The notes beneath the pieces are model-generated. The model had not been told where the DNA came from, did not search any database, and saw only the letters and a list, made by a program, of their open reading frames with translations. A program made the translations under genes and the position numbers. Below are positions 1 through 10,021 of a stretch of 64,000 nt of DNA, in pieces (position 1 is the first letter of the stretch; each line of letters opens with the position of its first letter). This DNA comes from Gambelia wislizenii (lineage: Eukaryota; Chordata; Lepidosauria; Squamata; Crotaphytidae). The stretch spans positions 100,454,001-100,518,000 of the forward strand of contig JAUMIR010000004.1 in the NCBI GenBank assembly GCA_030847615.1, read 5' to 3'.

Positions 1-17
1 TGTTTCTTTGACTTCAG

Positions 18-201
18 GTGTGAAACAGGCATTATGGCTGACCAAGACAGAACTAGTAGAAGGCTTACCTCCTCAAATACTTAGCATAATGAATGACACA
101 GCTCATGAATGGGAGAATCAGGATGAGAGAGTCCAAAATGCAATCTCTCATGCACTTTTTTGGACTAGCACTGAGGAACTTACACCACCAGAAATCTATT
201 G
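18..201 (+). CDS. MRPL37: MRPL37 coding exon (first in window)
   Basis: The acceptor is tttgacttcag at 7-17. The exon opens on the second base of a Gly codon and reads GVKQALWLTKTELVEGLP and onward to EELTPPEIY. It ends after two bases of a codon at donor G|gtaagt (202). The split codon becomes TGC (Cys) with the next exon. An ATG at position 8 lies in the intron and is not a start. Upstream coding exons are outside the window. Confidence 0.95.
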
Positions 202-779
202 GTAAGTCTTTTAAGTTTTCTCTCTAGTGGTTTTATCATTGTTGGGTTGAAAGAACAGAAGATGTAGTTGCAATCAGGAGTATGAAAGGTGAAGCCACAT
301 GTGAACCTACAAGGCTATTTTTGCAATCTGTGAGTTTGCCCAGTGCTCTCCCCCACCCCACACAGTGACTTGGGGGGGGGCAAGGGGGATATTTTTTTGC
401 TGTGGGAGACTTCCAGGAGCAGTTTTGTGTTAAAATTGGGAGGAAGGCCTTAACTCTCCCTCCCCAAATAGAAAAACAAAACTAGAAGAGGACCTCCTAC
501 TTTGTCTTTCTGAACATTTTCAGGCCTGGTGCAGATTTACTATGAGTCCTGGGAGCAAAATTTGGCCCCTGAACCATTTGAGTTTGCCTATTACTTTGTG
601 CTTTTAAGATGGGCATTAAGAAATACGTTAAAAATTCCTGAGAGCCTAATGTGTTTGCCTGCAGAAGTGTCTGCTTTGTATTTGGGTTCACAGTTTAGTA
701 ATGTAAACTTCAAGAACAGAGAAACATACCATTCTAACTATATAATGCCTGGCTGGGAAGAGGCTCAGCCACCTCCCGC

Positions 780-1008
780 GATTCCCCACCCCACGAGGAG
801 GCTTGCCAGCGTCCTCGTGAATTGGGGAATCATGGGGAATGGCTGCCTGGCTGAGGAGAGGCTCAGCCAGCTCCCGGGATTCCGCAACCCACGAGGAGGC
901 TGGCCAGCATCCTCACGAGTTGGGGAATCATGGGGAAAGGCTCAGCCACCTCCTGTGATTCCCCAACCCATGAGGAGGCTGGCCAGCGTCCTCACGAGTT
1001 GGGGAATC
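780..1008. repeat. GC-rich array of three 52-bp near-palindromes in MRPL37 intron
   Basis: Copies at 780-831, 878-929 and 957-1008 each begin GATTCC and end GGGGAATC. Each copy can fold on itself through a central GGCTGGCCAGCG-like core. They are separated by GGCTCAGCCACCTCC-type spacers. Downstream come long C and G runs (about 1067-1078 and 1116-1126). The array sits in otherwise AT-rich intron. It is not coding. Confidence 0.8.
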
Positions 1009-1223
1009 ACGGGGGATGGCTGCCTGGCTGGGAAGAGGCTCAGCCACCTCCCACCCAGCAAGGCTCCCCCCCCCCCCGTGCAGCCTCGCTGGGCGGGAGG
1101 GGATCTTCTCCTTGCTGGGGGGGGGAATAAGGTGGCTAGCAAGCTTCCCCGCCCCCCCAACCAGCCACCTCCATTGTTCCGAGTCCGAGATGGGGCTGGC
1201 ACAGCCCCATCTCGGACTTGTAT

Positions 1224-1292
1224 CCAGTGTATAAGACGGCCCCTGACTTTTCAGCTGATTTTACAGGCTGAAAAAGTTATCATATACGCTGG
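1224..1292. mobile_element. Short fold-back MITE remnant
   Basis: The ends CCAGTGTATA and TATACGCTGG are inverted. Inner arms (GACTTTTCAGC and GCTGAAAAAG) also pair. The 69-bp unit looks like a minimal internally deleted DNA transposon. I cannot name the family. Confidence 0.5.
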
Positions 1293-2089
1293 AATATGCG
1301 GTACTTTATATCATCAGTGGTACTTTACAAAGTACAGGAGCATAGGCTTGACCCAGTAGGAAGTGTAGAGGGATGGCATGGGAAAGAAGGCAGAAGGTAA
1401 TGTAGAATGTGCAGTTTTGAGGGTGGGTTGAATGTGCAGTTTTTGCAGTTATAGGTCTTTATGCATTGTTAGAATAAAAGTAGGGACTTGGATTGAAAAT
1501 ATAAAGGAAATGATCAGGAGGGAGTAGCTTTCCCACTCCCTCCCAGCCATTAGAATTGAGAGAGACACTGCCTCTAAACTGAGGGGCTTCCTTTAGCTGT
1601 CAGTAGATCTGTCCTCAGGGAATTTGTCTAGAGCTGTTTTGAAGCAATCTTATGGCAGCAATGTTCATAAATTAATTATGCTGTTTGAAGAAATACTTTA
1701 TATTGAATCTATTGTGATCAGTTTAATTGTGTTGTCCCTAATTCTTGTGCTGAGGTGGGATAAATACTCTATCTACACCTCCTAGTCATTACCTTGCCTC
1801 TCCATTTGACTAGCAAAATCAGAATATATTAAACAAAAATATGTTTATATTTATTGTAACATTTAGATTAATTTTGTATGGATTTTTATAGAATGGGATT
1901 CTTTATGTATTTATATATTGTATTAGTTGATGGAAGCAACATTAACTTAATAATGGAACTTGGCATTATCTAATGAGTTAACAATAGCTGTCATTTTAAA
2001 TTTGTGCTCACCATTTGCAAATGCTATAAATCAATGCATACAAATGTCAAGAAAATCTTGATACACTAGAGTTTCTGGTTTGTACCAAT

Positions 2090-2867
2090 AGATCTTTTGA
2101 TTAGCAAACTGACTAAATATGGAATATATGGACACACCATCAGATCCATAATTCATTGGAAAACTGTGCTCAAAGTGTTATCATCAGTAGTTGTGCTTCA
2201 AATCGGAAGGAGGTCTCAAGTGGAGTGCTGCAGGGTTCTGTCTTGGGGCCAACACTCGTCAATATTTTTATCAATGATTTAGATGATGTGTGGGAGGGGA
2301 TCTTCATCATATTTGCAGATGATATAAACCTGTGAAGGGTAGCTAACACATTGGATGATCGGGATAGAATTCAGAAGGACCTTGATAAACTAGAAAACTG
2401 GGCTGAAATTAATAAAATGAATTTCAGTAGAGACAAATGCAAAATTCTACATTTAGGCCACAAAAACCAAACACACAGGTATAGGATGAATGATACTTGG
2501 CTCAGCAGTGCTACATGTGAAAAGGACCTTGGGTTTATTGTTGATAAATTGAACATGAGCCAGCAATATGATGCTGCAGCAAAGAAGACAAATGCTATTT
2601 TAGCCTGCATTAATGGAAGCTTAAGTTTCCAAGTTGAGGAAAGTAATAGTTCCCCTGTATTCTATGCTGGTCAGGCTTCATCTGGAGTACTGAGTTTAGT
2701 TCTGGGCTCCTCATTTTAAGAATGTTACAGAGAAGTTGGAGCAAGTTCAGAGAAGGGCAATGAGGATGATAGGTATGGAGAACAAAACATATGAGAAGTT
2801 GGAGAAGCTGGGCATGTTCAGCTTGGTTAAGAGATAGTGGGGTGACATGATTGCACCCTTTAAAATA
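2090..2867 (+). mobile_element. CR1-type LINE, RT fragment (left part)
   Basis: Translated pieces resemble the CR1 reverse transcriptase. They include GVLQGSVLGPTLVNIFINDL and FADDINL (the YADD-box region, with Phe for Tyr). Further on are LDKLENWAEINKMNF, KCKILHLGHKNQ, CEKDLGFIVD and AAAKKTNAILACI. Frameshifts and stops show it is dead. The copy continues after a MITE insertion at 3283-3530. Confidence 0.85.
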
Positions 2868-3282
2868 TAGTGAGCCCTCAGTATCCATGGGAGCTTGGTT
2901 CCAGGACCTCATGCGGATAGCAAAGCACCTGGATGATCAAGTCCCTGTTAGTAAAGTAGTGTAGGGCAGCAGCAGAAGTGGTGGCAAGCCCCGGCCACCA
3001 GGTGCACACTCTTCATGCTCTCCCACCTATGGGGAGCATGCCAGACACCTGCTTCCACCTTCAAGGTGACAGCACTTCTGCTTGTGTGTTTGCAAAGAAG
3101 AAGCGGACCCCTTGGAGATGGGGTGCATGAAGAATGTGTGCCTAGCGGCTGGGGCTTGCCACCACCCCAACTGCTGCCCTACACCATTTTATAAATGAAG
3201 GACTTCTTGTTATGTACTGTAATTTGATTCTGCAGTTGGTTGAATCAGTGGATCCTGAGCTGTGGATACAGTGGGCCCACTA
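2868..3282 (+). mobile_element. Pogo/Tigger-like MITE inserted in the CR1
   Basis: The ends TAGTGAGCCC and GGGCCCACTA are inverted and flanked by TA at 2866-2867 and 3283-3284. The inner sequence has the GTATCCATGGG...TTGGTTCCAGGACC signature shared with other elements here. Removing it restores CR1-like text (TTTAAAATA joined to TCTCAAGGG), so the insertion is clear. There is no transposase ORF. Confidence 0.8.
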
Positions 3283-3530
3283 TATCTCAAGGGCTGTCAT
3301 AAAGAGGGTGCTGGCTTGTTCTCTGCTGTCTCAGAGAGTAGAACTAGGTCTAATGGTTTGATGTTAAGGGAGAGTAGATTTAGAAGTAGATTCCTTCCAA
3401 TGTTCAATTTATTGACATGAGAGCAGTTTGGCAGTGCAACCAATTGCCTAGAGAGGTGGTGGGGTCTCCTCCTCTAGATGTCTTCAGGGGTTAACTCCAG
3501 GGGTTAACTCCATGATTCTATGATCTAACT
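3283..3530 (+). mobile_element. CR1-type LINE, 3' end (right part)
   Basis: This continues the CR1 RT tail and 3'UTR: the GGGCTGTCATAAAGAGGG region, then TTCCTTCCAATGTTCA, GCAGTTTGGCAGTGCAACC and TGGGGTCTCCTCCT. It ends with the ATGATTCTATGAT repeat typical of CR1 3' termini at about 3512-3524. The element finishes just before an MRPL37 exon. Confidence 0.8.
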
Positions 3531-3547
3531 AAGCTCTTGTTCTGAAG

Positions 3548-3663
3548 CTCTGTGCTTCTGGAAGACTTACTTCACTTGTGCAGGATGATGACTACCAGAT
3601 ATCCCTCGGCAGCTAAAAGATTGGTGGCTCAGGACTACAGAGTGGCAGCTACATGGCAACGAG
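3548..3663 (+). CDS. MRPL37: MRPL37 coding exon
   Basis: No long ORF marks this exon. It was found by looking for the segment expected between the flanking exons. After the split Cys it reads SVLLEDLLHLC...YPSAAKRLVAQ...VAATWQR, matching the family pattern VDNLIQLCK...HPSLARR...SATWNR. The acceptor is gttctgaag|C with a weak pyrimidine tract. The donor is GAG|gttagt. It enters with one base and leaves with one base, so the last Glu is completed by AA of the next exon. A CR1 3' end lies directly upstream (see findings). Confidence 0.9.
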
Positions 3664-4019
3664 GTTAGTGAAAGCTTTCAAGGCCTCTTTATCCTTGCAG
3701 AACAGGAGTGGGTGTACTCAAGGGCTCACAGGGCTGCACTATACCATTTTGGTTTTCTCCCAATCTCCACAAGACCACAATTCTTTGTTTCAATAATGGG
3801 CTTGGGTGACCAGAAGAGACATCTTATCACCTTGGGGTCATTTTTTATTTTTTTGTTTTTTGTGTGTGGCAGGGTTGGGGCCATAAACAATATTTTTCAG
3901 TTAGTTATTATCTGCCTTGGATGATACAAAATTGTTTTAAATCCCCCCAACAAACCAATCAGCTTGCAGGTTTAACAATTCTCACTCCTGCTGTAGAATT
4001 ATTTTTCTAGGATGCAAAA

Positions 4020-4192
4020 GGATCTTGGACCACTTTTAAGACTAACCAAGAGAAAGAACTTGGTAGCATAAGTTTTTGTAGATTACATCTCCTTCATCAG
4101 GTGTTGCATATGAAGCAGACCAAGTCTATGAAAGCTTATGCTATCAACTTCTTTCTCCCAGTTAATTTCAAAAGTGCTACAAGATCACTTTG
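4020..4192. repeat. Fold-back interspersed repeat (squamate type)
   Basis: The left arm (GGATCTTGGACCACTTTTAA, AGCATAAG, CTTCATCAG) pairs with the right arm (GAAGCAGAC, AAAGCTTATGCT, AAAAGTGCTACAAGATC). This palindromic repeat with a CTTCATCAG centre is common in reptile genomes in my experience. I cannot assign its class. A related copy lies at 48050-48200. Confidence 0.55.
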
Positions 4193-5040
4193 CACACAGA
4201 TCCAGACTAACATAGCTATGTCTTTGAATTCTGTCTTTCTAGAAGACATTGTTGACAAATAAAAGTTCTACAGAAAGATTGGAATAAGAGTCTAAAACTC
4301 TACAATTTGGCATATGTGTGTACTTTTGATATTAAGTTACAAGGTGGCCTATGCCATTAGTGCTTTAGTTATTAAAGGCTACAGAAAATAAGTGAAAAGA
4401 TAGATGAAACCACACAGAATAAGTTTAAAGAGAGTTGCTGCTGTTTTGAAAATACTGGTGTGACTAGCCTGACATTGGACAGGACTCATCTTTATTGTAA
4501 AGTACTATGCATAAAGCAAAATATGCAGGTTGCCTATTAACACGTGTATGTGCAGATCATTAATGGATAATGCTTCTTAATAATTCATTCTCTTGAAGTG
4601 CATGGGAGTATATATATATTGAGATTGTAAAATGTTACTCAAAATAATGTTCGGTTTTGATCAGTGCCATTTTGTTTTGGCTATGATCAAGTGAGAAGAA
4701 AGGTAGTGAATTGAAGCTTAAATTCAGTGTGTCAGTTCATCCTGACTCTTGGCAAAGCTGGAAGATGCCTGGAACCAGCCACACTAAAGTCTTTGTGCCT
4801 CATTTTTCTTTCCCATTATTCACAAAAGTAGTTCCCCAAAAAGACAGTATCCCAGTTGCTTCTGCATATTCAAATGACAGAAGTTTGGTGTCATTTTGAA
4901 TATTTTAATTAATGAACATTTGAAATATATGCCTGAGTATCTACCAATCACAGATTTTCACCTTTAGTTTAATTAGTGAGGGACCCGGTACCTGAATAAG
5001 GTGCACATATCTTGTGTTGCAGTTATTTCACATGTACTCA

Positions 5041-5661
5041 GGAGATTTTCACATGGGGCCAAAATGCCCCATTACTGCCCCGCTACCTCCTCTCCTGTTC
5101 CTGCCATGGAATAACATAAATCTTTCACACGCTCACCTTAATTCCGCAGCAGGAACAGGCTCCCCCTCCCCTTGCTGGCTGGCCGTAAATGCAGCCGTTG
5201 TAAGGCTGCTTTTATGACCGGCCATCTGAAACGTTATCACGTTATCACGTGATAACGCCGGACAGTAAATTTAAAAAATAAAACTCCCCCAAACATAAAA
5301 TCAGTTCACCAAGCACAAAAACACTCTTTAAATCACATAATCAAAACAGGGAGGGTAAAATAAAGGGGGCCACTTACCTGGATGTCCAGATCGTACCAGG
5401 AAGTGCTCAGAATGGACCTCCCCTCCACAGCTGCCATTTCGGAACAGGAACGGGGCTCCTGTTCGCACACCCATGATTGCGTGATAGTGACGGAACGGGA
5501 GGTCTATTCACGATGAAAAACCGTGATTACATTGTTCTGGAACAGTCACGGGAGTAGGATGGATGCAGGACAGAGTGGGGTCAACGTTGTCCGAAAGGGA
5601 AAACCTTTCCCGACCCTGTTCTGTTCCTGCCACGGGATATATAGCCCATGTGAAAATCTCC
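5041..5661. mobile_element. Harbinger/PIF-like MITE with 3-bp target duplication
   Basis: It begins GGAGATTTTCACATGGG and ends with the exact reverse complement CCCATGTGAAAATCTCC, a 17-bp perfect terminal inverted repeat. TCA at 5038-5040 is repeated at 5662-5664. A 3-bp T-N-A duplication is a PIF/Harbinger habit, so that superfamily is inferred. The 621-bp interior is GC-richer than its surroundings and has no transposase-sized ORF. It contains the repeated motif TCACGTTATCACGTGATAACG near 5235. Subterminal CTGTTCCTGCCA occurs near both ends. Confidence 0.8.
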
Positions 5662-6050
5662 TCAGTCTTTTAAAGCAGTACTGTACCTAGGGATACCAGA
5701 TGATGACTATGTTCCATAGTCATTTGCTGAAGCTTAGCGCCTCTCTTCTCACCAAGGACACCCCAGTAAATGTTCTTTGATAACAAGTGGTACGTTGGCT
5801 TACTCTTGTAGTGTTGGAACCTTAGGTACGGAGGGATGTTGTTCTGCCATTTCTTTAGTACTTTATATGAATTATAACAGCTATGTATTGTATGTGAGAA
5901 ATAGTGACATTTCCCTTTGGTTTTTAGGGAGGGTGGGAGCCTGCATGGAAAGATGCATTTCCTATCCAGCTAGAGAGGAGACTTTTGTTGCAAGCTGCAA
6001 ATATTGGGGAAATTCCTTTGCAGGTCTGCTTTCATGGGTTTAACCATATA

Positions 6051-6279
6051 CAGTTGTCCCTTCATATTCACTGGGGTTTGGTTCCAGGACCCCCCGTGGA
6101 TACCAAAATCCATGAATACTCAAGTCCCTTTATATGCAATGGTATAGAAAAATGGTGTCCCTTATATAAGATGGCAAAATCAAGGTTTGCTTTTTGGATT
6201 ATTATTTTTTAAGAATATTTTCAAGCTGTGAATACTTAAATCCATGGATACCAAATCTGTGGATATGGAGAGACAACTG
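6051..6279 (+). mobile_element. Pogo/Tigger-like MITE (229 bp), TA duplication
   Basis: It starts CAGTTGTCCCTTCATATTC and ends GGAGAGACAACTG, flanked by TA on both sides. The interior TTGGTTCCAGGACC, TGGTGTCCCTTATATAAGATG and TTTTTTAAGAATATTTTCAA are shared with the copy at 18095-18330. It ends 123 bp before an MRPL37 exon and does not alter it. Confidence 0.82.
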
Positions 6280-6402
6280 TATAACATATACTATTATTGG
6301 AAACATTCCCTATTCATTTGTATGCCACTCCATTCTGTAAAAGTTCTCTGGGTGGCTTACAATAAACATACTGAATTACTTATCCAGTATTTTCCTTTAC
6401 AG

Positions 6403-6588
6403 AATCTCTTCTTCTTCAGGTTCGTGGTAGCAGAGGAAAGATTTTGAATGCAATGAGTCCTCTACAACCTATAGCTTCGAAAGATGAAATATTGGCCACT
6501 GAAAATCATACTTTAGAAACCTTCTATCCTATTGCACCTACAATTGACCTCAACGAAGTCAATGTATATGAGACAAAGAATGACACAG
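6403..6588 (+). CDS. MRPL37: MRPL37 coding exon
   Basis: The acceptor is tttcctttacag|AA. A second AG at 6418-6419 (cttcttcag) looks attractive but would break the frame. Using 6403 gives [10 protein letters not shown], which matches the family. The exon continues through a polar stretch to [17 protein letters not shown] and ends [10 protein letters not shown] at donor CAG|gtaaat, phase 1. Confidence 0.94.
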
Positions 6589-6835
6589 GTAAATTCTTTA
6601 GAGACTGCAGGACTGTAAGCTGAAACCTATTATGTATTTCATATTAGTACATATGTTATGGGTTAAATTCTGCTGGATGACATGTGAGCATTATGGTTAA
6701 ATAGAGTTGAGTGAAGGAATTAACTAAAGCATTAGCTCTAATTGCAATAGTTTTTTTAAAATGTGTTTTGATATTTTAGTACCATTTAACTCTCATTGCT
6801 GAAGAAATTAGACTATCATCTGGTTTGTACCTTAG

Positions 6836-6987
6836 GTTTTCGAGAAGGCTATCCATATCCTCATCCTCATACTATATACTTTGCTCCACATTCTGTTACA
6901 TCTAAAATGAAACCAGAACATCTCCGGGCCAAAATGATGATGTTTGCTTTTGGAAATGCCCTGGCCAAGGCTAAAGGGCTCTATGGG
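6836..6987 (+). CDS. MRPL37: MRPL37 coding exon
   Basis: The acceptor is gtaccttag|GT. The split Gly leads into FREGYPYPHPHTIYF, then KPEHLRAKMMMFAFGNALA and AKGLYG, ending at donor GGG|gtaagt, phase 0. This is one of the most family-diagnostic parts of the protein. Confidence 0.95.
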
Positions 6988-8269
6988 GTAAGTTTATGGA
7001 TATTTGTAGAAAAATCTTACATTATCCTCCAAATAGGAGAAGCTGGAGGTTTGCTTCACTTTGCCATTCTGTTAGCATGCGTGGGCTACTTTGATAGGTC
7101 TTGGAACCATTTTTGCCTTACCTTGGACATAGGTGGGCAACACACCACTGTGCCAAGAAAAAAATTGGCACGAATTTGCCAGTTGCATCTTTAAAGTCTC
7201 CAGAATAGGCATGATTGGCCATATCGTGCCTGTCCCACCCCCACCTGAGTCTCCTTTAGGCATGAAATAGCCTTTTTTAAAAACTGAAAGTCACTCCTGA
7301 TTTATTTTTTTTAGGCTCAACTATTTGGTGCTAAAACAAGCCTCAGGCTGACCAAAATGGCATTTAAAAATGCAATTGGTCATTTTATGCTGTTTTTCTC
7401 CTTGGTATGAGGGCTTTGCTTTCCTCCCCCTGCATTAACACCATACTAGCAGGTGTTCCTACCTTGTAAGGAAAAAGTGGATTCCTCCCTTCTAGCTTTC
7501 TGTGGAAATATGTGGAAATTTTCTGTGCTTTTGGGTTATGGCTTTATCACAACATTTAGCAGGATTAGAACACTCTGGAAAAGTACTATTAGGATACGGA
7601 GCTTATTAGCACTGAGCCCATTGTTTCATTCTCTGCTTTGAAAAGGCACTAATTATTGATGGGGGCTGCCTGTATTGCATGAAATGATGTAGGGGAGCAA
7701 ATACATACGGTTATTTCATATGGTTATTGTGATTCTGCCTTTCTTGAGAATTGTACCTGGGAAGCCCATGGTTGAATCTTAAATCAGTCATGGACCTTTT
7801 CAGTGCGCAAATACTGACATTAGCTTTCTGTGTAATAGTAAAATAATTAACTTTGAATGCTTGTGATATATGAGTAGTAGAGAGGGAACTCAGGGGACTT
7901 GAGTTGATTTTACAGTTGATTAAATTTGACTTGGAGATGGCAGGGATTGATACAAATGTTCCAGAAATTGTTATGGGGGCTTTGATTTTGGCAAAGGTGC
8001 TTGTGGGTGCTGCTTTCCCCAAGGGCAAATCAGACTGCAGTTATCAAGATCTGGAACTGGTGTTTTGACTGGACGTCAATCTGCCATGCTAGCTTATCAG
8101 CTTGAACCATTCCCATGGAAGCTTCCTGCACAAGTATTAGACTACTCAGGTCTGTTTTTCTATGATCTGTGGTGACCATTTCTTGTACCACTCCCCCCCT
8201 TAGTTGTGCACAGGCAAACAGACCAAAGTTCACCAAAAGTGTAATGTATTGAAGTACAACATAGATCAT

Positions 8270-8440
8270 GGAGCAGCGTGGCATAGTGGTTTCAGTGTTG
8301 GACTGAGACTCTGCAATTGCTGCTTGGCCATGAAACCCCACTGGGTGACCTTGGGCAAGTAACATACTCTCAGCCTCAGAAAGCCCCACGATAAGGTTGC
8401 CATAAGTAGGAAATGACTTGAAGGCACACAACAACAACAC
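8270..8440 (+). mobile_element. tRNA-derived SINE (Sauria/ACA type)
   Basis: The tRNA-like head GCAGCGTGGCATAGTGGTTT (A-box-like) is followed by the CACTGGGTGACCTTGGGCAA core. The tail is GCCATAAGTAGGAAATGACTTGAAGGCACACAACAACAACA. The B box has decayed and an internal segment found in the other copies is missing. It lies in the MRPL37 intron. Confidence 0.8.
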
Positions 8441-8558
8441 ACATCAGAAGGCAAGGCTTGAAAGGTGTGTCCTGTGTTCTGTCTTGATTTTAGTTCAGAA
8501 AATATATAATCATGTTATGCAGCCCTTTTTTTTCATTCTTTCCCTTGCCTGTTACCAG

Positions 8559-8762
8559 GATGAACCCAGAATCTTGGATAGACCCATTGTTGTGCAGAGT
8601 GTTGGTACTGATGGACAGTGTTTTCAGTTCTTGGTGTTCCAGTTGAATACAACAGATCTAGACTCTAGTAATGGTGTTAAAAACCTGGCCTGGGTTGACA
8701 CAGATCAGCTTCTGTATGAGGATGCCAGGAGCCGTCCTGAAATCAAGAAAAAGGTGGTTGTG
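8559..8762 (+). CDS. MRPL37: MRPL37 coding exon
   Basis: The exon has 68 whole codons between acceptor gttaccag and donor GTG|gtatgt. It encodes [50 protein letters not shown] and [10 protein letters not shown] tRNA-derived SINE (8270-8440) ends about 120 bp upstream but does not touch the splice site. Confidence 0.96.
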
Positions 8763-9560
8763 GTATGTTGACTAAGTTATTACTGGTACTGTTAAAAAGC
8801 AAATGTTATGGTTTTGAGTCACAAGAAACATTTGCTTGTTATTGTAGAAAGTGGACATTTTTGGGGTGGTGGTGGTGGTAAAAATAATTTTTAGGTTGAT
8901 AGTAATGCAGTGATAACGTGTTAATTTACTTGCAAGTAAAACAGTATTGGGGAAAAAATAGTAACACTTTAAAAATTAATGATTCCAAACTGGTGAGACT
9001 AATATAGGGAAGCCTGAATTTGTAGAGGTAATGTTAATGTCTTTATATTAGAATACAACAGTATTCTGACAAGTATTTTGAGTTAAACCTTTAATGGCAC
9101 TGGAGGACTAAATATCCACCATCCATATGATTCATGAAAATATATTACTAGCAGAAGTGACTAGAGTATAACTTGAAAGAAGTGCTTAAAATTGTTGTGT
9201 CCACCTGCCTTATGGAATGTCATATCTTCTAAAGCTGGAATATGAATACCACCCATGGCAACTTCTCTGATACCATAATATTGTAGCTGGCTAGATCCCC
9301 ACTCTAAAAGAACATCTCCAGGGTGTTTCAGAGGGGGAAAGTATTATGTAAGTTGTAGGTCATCCTTACCCTCTTCCAAAAAGAACCCACCAGCCGAAAA
9401 CCAATTGGTAGTCCCAGTTAGAGTCGACCCATTGAATCAGTTATTAATAGCAAATCCCTTGGATGCAGTGGGTTTACTTTAGCTGGAATTAACCATTGGG
9501 TTTAGGCTACATTTTCCTGAAGGGGCAGGAATGAGACTATACCAGTGGTATATTTGAATA

Positions 9561-9771
9561 CAGTTGGACCCCTGTATCTAAAGAACCAATATCCGCAGTT
9601 TCAGTTACCCATTGGACACAAAATAATGACACATACCATAGACTTGTGCTGGAAAATGCCTAGAGAGCATTTTCTTCTAGGTCTTCCAGTGCAGGTGTAT
9701 AGTATGTTTTTACCAGAAATCCTGTATTTCAATAGGGTTTGCTGTTATCCACAGATATGAGGGTCTGACTG
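9561..9771 (+). mobile_element. Pogo/Tigger-like MITE in last MRPL37 intron
   Basis: The ends CAGTTGGACCCCTGTATC and GATATGAGGGTCTGACTG are inverted. TA precedes the left end; the right flank reads TG, taken as a decayed duplication. The interior has ACCCATTGGACACAAAATAA and TTCTAGGTCTTCCAG, shared with the copies near 16850 and 57360. It ends 73 bp before the last coding exon. Confidence 0.7.
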
Positions 9772-9844
9772 TGTACTGTACTGAAATATGTTGCTGAGTT
9801 ATTCTGTATCCCAGACACTGAAAATCCAGATGTTCTCTTTACAG

Positions 9845-9922
9845 AAGCCTGCTGGAATACATGGCTATCAACCAGAAACATTCAAGAAGTTCCTGGCTTT
9901 CTACTTACATGGCATTCTATGA
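9845..9922 (+). CDS. MRPL37: MRPL37 last coding exon with stop
   Basis: The acceptor is ctctttacag. The 25 codons encode KPAGIHGYQPETFKKFLAFY and LHGIL, then TGA at 9920-9922. The C-terminus matches the family ending (FKPETFRKFLALYLHG-like), so the protein appears full length at this end. Confidence 0.96.
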   Translation, partial: KPAGIHGYQPETFKKFLAFYLHGIL

Positions 9923-10015
9923 ACAGATTACTGAAGGTGCTGAATTTAACATGCCTTTGCCACATTTCCTCCTATAATATAATACTTAAGGGTTAGTGGC
10001 TATTTAATATTTTTA

Positions 10016-10021
10016 AATAAA
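10016..10021 (+). terminator. MRPL37: Polyadenylation signal AATAAA of MRPL37
   Basis: AATAAA lies 94 bases after the MRPL37 stop, in AT-rich sequence followed by a T-rich stretch. It is the first canonical hexamer downstream of the stop and implies a 3'UTR of roughly 110-120 bases. The cleavage site itself is not visible. Confidence 0.75.

Noticed and set aside
8..17. ATG at position 8 as the start of a 65-residue protein
   Set aside because: The frame is the MRPL37 exon; the ATG lies before the splice acceptor AG at 16-17.
529..1359. 276-codon open frame spanning the GC-rich tract
   Set aside because: It runs through the palindromic array and a MITE remnant, with Pro/Ala/Gly-rich translation produced by the repeats. 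It has no family motif and lies in an MRPL37 intron.
6244..6447. 67-codon frame overlapping an MRPL37 exon
   Set aside because: It is out of frame with the MRPL37 exon and begins inside a MITE.
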